This document shows positions 61,944 through 64,000 of a stretch of 64,000 bases of DNA, one piece after another. The stretch comes from Nymphaea colorata (Eukaryota > Streptophyta > Magnoliopsida > Nymphaeales > Nymphaeaceae). Position 1 is the first letter of the stretch; each line of letters starts with the position of its first letter. Below the pieces are notes generated by a model. That model saw only the letters and a list, made by a program, of their open reading frames with translations, did no database searches and was not told where the DNA came from. Made by a program: the position numbers and the translations under genes. The stretch spans positions 8,933,001 through 8,997,000 of the forward strand of contig NC_045148.1 in NCBI RefSeq assembly GCF_008831285.2, written 5' to 3'.

Positions 61944-63882
61944 CCAGTTTTTTCTTTTTGTTATTATTTTATCTATATATTATCATTTCTGTTCCTTCGT
62001 TCATGCTACTCTTTTGGTGTTCATAGTAAGACTATTAATGGCAGCAAATACGTAAGTTGCTCCAATGCCCATCCTATCATCTATGCTATTCTTTGTTCCT
62101 AAGAGTAGGAGTTTTGGTTGTCTTTATTCACGAATCTAGTCCATAAGGAATAGGTGTACTTCAGTGTCAGGTTATGTTGATTCCAAAGGCAATGAAGCAT
62201 GGATCACAGGTGCACTTCACTTTTGCCAATAACTCCTTGCTTTACATATACATATTTGCAATTTCTTGAAGTATTGCCACGAACTTATTGTGACTTGGTA
62301 GGGTATTTTTGAATCAAGTCTTCAAAATGGTCTTTATTCTAGAGCATGGTTCTGGTTTGCTTAACGGGTTGGTATTCAGGTGTGAACTGATATAAAAAAT
62401 ATTGCCTCCATTAGAGAAAAGGTTACCTTCCAAGTCATATGGTTACTATGGTACCCTTGGAAAATTTGGGTATATATATATATATTATGTTGCGTGTGTG
62501 TAAAATAGCAAAAAAATCAAAATAAAATCAAACAAGTGATCTAAAAGAACATTATATGTTAATGAACAGTAACTTTAAAAATCAATGAAAGCTGAATTAA
62601 AAAAAAAAAAATCATTTAAAATTAAGTAGTTTCGATCAGTTTCGAGCTAAAAATACGTATACCTAAGTGTGTTCAAGTATCCACGGTGAGTATGGGTACA
62701 GTGATGTGGGTATGCGAACCTTATGACCTAGGGTACCTTTTGTATGTTTTCATCAACCATAAGCAAGGAAAAGCCTTATATTGTAGAGACTTAGAAAGCT
62801 CACTAATGCATCCGAACAGGCACGTCTAGAAATCCTTGGGGGACTAGTTTTTTTAATAAGTCTTACAAACAAATGAACAAGATGATATAAATTGAGAGTT
62901 TTTCAAGTCATCCACAGATTTAAGGATAATAAAACATTTCTAACTTTTAGAAACACACCCAAGTTTCGCTTCAAGAATGAAAAACGCCCTTATCAAAACA
63001 TAGGTCATCATGAACTTGAGTTAATGAAAACGACTATGCTACCCACCATGTAAAGAAAATTTAGGTCCGTTAGTTCTCATGGACCTTTTTTTTCTCTCTA
63101 CAAATAAGGCTAATACATTTTCAACTATATTCCAAGTAGCTAGCTTTTTAATTAATACCAAATCAATTAGGTGAACTCTTTTTGTCATTAAGTAAGGCAA
63201 GTGAAACGTTAGCATATTAATAAGTATGGTTTTCATGTTCCTTTTCAAGGACAAAATCATAATGTTTTACTAAAAATGCTAGTGCTTGAGAAAATGATTA
63301 AGAGAAATTTTCAAAGAGAAGCCGACATTAATTTTTGATATAAAACATAAGTACCCCTCACAAGGAGCCGCTCTTCCTTTGACCCATGAAAGATATTTTT
63401 GTCTTCAAAAGAAGCATTTTTGTTATTTTATATTAAGAAATAATACTTTCCATCAACAGGTGGCTCTTCGAGAATCTCTCTTCCAAGCTGAACACTTATT
63501 TGCCAACTTTAAATAGCTAATTTGTTATTTGCTCAAATATTAGGCGTCCGATTGTAACCTTTTAGTTTAACAATTAACTTGACCGGAATAAATTCATGGA
63601 AGCACAGGAGAACGTTGGCGTGCTTTACAAGATCTTTCCTTGACTTCGAATCACCTGTCGCTATATCCTCTTGAGGATTGAACTCGCTCATCTCTCTGTT
63701 TCCAAACCCCATTTTCCTCAACCTTGGACCTTTCTCAACCAATTTTTATTGTTTTCCATAAAAAGGTAGTCTTCATCTCCTTCCTCGTTTAGGGCTTCAA
63801 AAACCTTAGCAGATGCCATCGCCCTCCAGTACCTGCTCCCTATTTTCTCAACTTATTGCTACTCAGACAGATCTCCATAGAA
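61944..63882. other. Downstream of GWD1; no gene recognised
   Basis: The GWD1 3' UTR should occupy the first few hundred bases. The rest is AT-rich. A minus-strand ATG at 63819 opens a 33-codon frame (MASAKVFEALNEEGDEDYLF...) that could be a first exon of a gene but nothing downstream confirms it. Confidence 0.4.
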
Positions 63883-63990
63883 TGGTAGATCAGCTCCAAA
63901 TCAATAACCAGAATCAGACAGAAGAACTTCAAGGTAGATCAGCGCCAAATCAATAACCAGAATCAGTTTAAATGACAGAAGAACTTCAAA
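63883..63990. repeat. 50-bp tandem duplication at window end
   Basis: The unit GGTAGATCAGCTCCAAATCA plus ATAACCAGAATCAGACAGAAGAACTTCAA begins at 63883 and again at 63933; the second copy has a short insertion (TTTAAATG). Confidence 0.88.
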
Positions 63991-64000
63991 CGGGGCAAGA

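Noticed and set aside
63620-63819. Possible first exon of a minus-strand gene (MASAKVFEALNEEGDEDYLF...)
   Set aside because: Only 33 codons before a stop, no convincing second exon; kept as a note in the downstream region entry.
1-64000. tRNA, rRNA, CRISPR arrays, complete LTR retrotransposons
   Set aside because: None was recognised by eye on either strand; Copia traces are fragments only. A tRNA or LTR scan by program could still find something missed.

Overview
This window is nuclear DNA from a flowering plant. It has AT-rich intergenic and intronic sequence, GT-AG introns, a plastid-targeted TPS-b terpene synthase, a full-length plastid alpha-glucan water dikinase, a pectin-methylesterase-inhibitor-type gene, and scattered Copia and MITE relics. 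The species cannot be determined from the sequence. The single-exon, GC-rich PMEI gene and the AT-rich repeats fit a monocot or an early-diverging angiosperm, but that is only an impression. All gene models are spliced models built by hand from reading frame, splice dinucleotides and phase; no transcript evidence was available.

Layout: (1) 850-4400, minus: a seven-exon monoterpene-synthase-type gene (587 aa) with RRX8W, DDxxD and NSE/DTE motifs intact. (2) 4.9-9.0 kb: intergenic, with a three-copy tandem repeat, a GC-ended/AT-cored repeat and diverged duplicated sequence. (3) 9022-12987, minus: a three-exon gene for a 321-aa putative plastid membrane protein resembling EMB2759; its first intron carries a recent 400-bp tandem duplication. 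(4) 13-21 kb: gene-poor, with Copia pol and gag relics, a CT-rich possible 5' leader region and minisatellites. (5) 21176-23629, plus: a four-exon gene for a small, lysine-rich 123-aa protein. (6) 24593-24970: a MITE. (7) 25181-28458, plus: a six-exon gene for a 252-aa membrane protein with an organelle-type N-terminus. (8) 29430-30023, minus: an intronless secreted PMEI/invertase-inhibitor-family protein. (9) 30.3-38.5 kb: a repeat-rich intergenic stretch with a 300-bp foldback element, two more TIR elements and a second copy of the GC-ended/AT-cored repeat. (10) 38.6-61.9 kb, plus: GWD1 with a 5' UTR exon and 33 coding exons (1468 aa), complete from transit peptide to stop. (11) 62-64 kb: no gene recognised.

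The genes are unrelated neighbours, not an operon-like cluster. GWD1 starts plastid starch degradation, the TPS makes plastid isoprenoid volatiles, and the PMEI acts in the cell wall. The most unusual points are a probable GC-AG intron and a duplicated (decoy) 3' splice site in GWD1, several MITE/foldback families present in more than one copy, and two well-formed genes whose families I cannot assign a function. I found no convincing evidence for an entirely new biological system.
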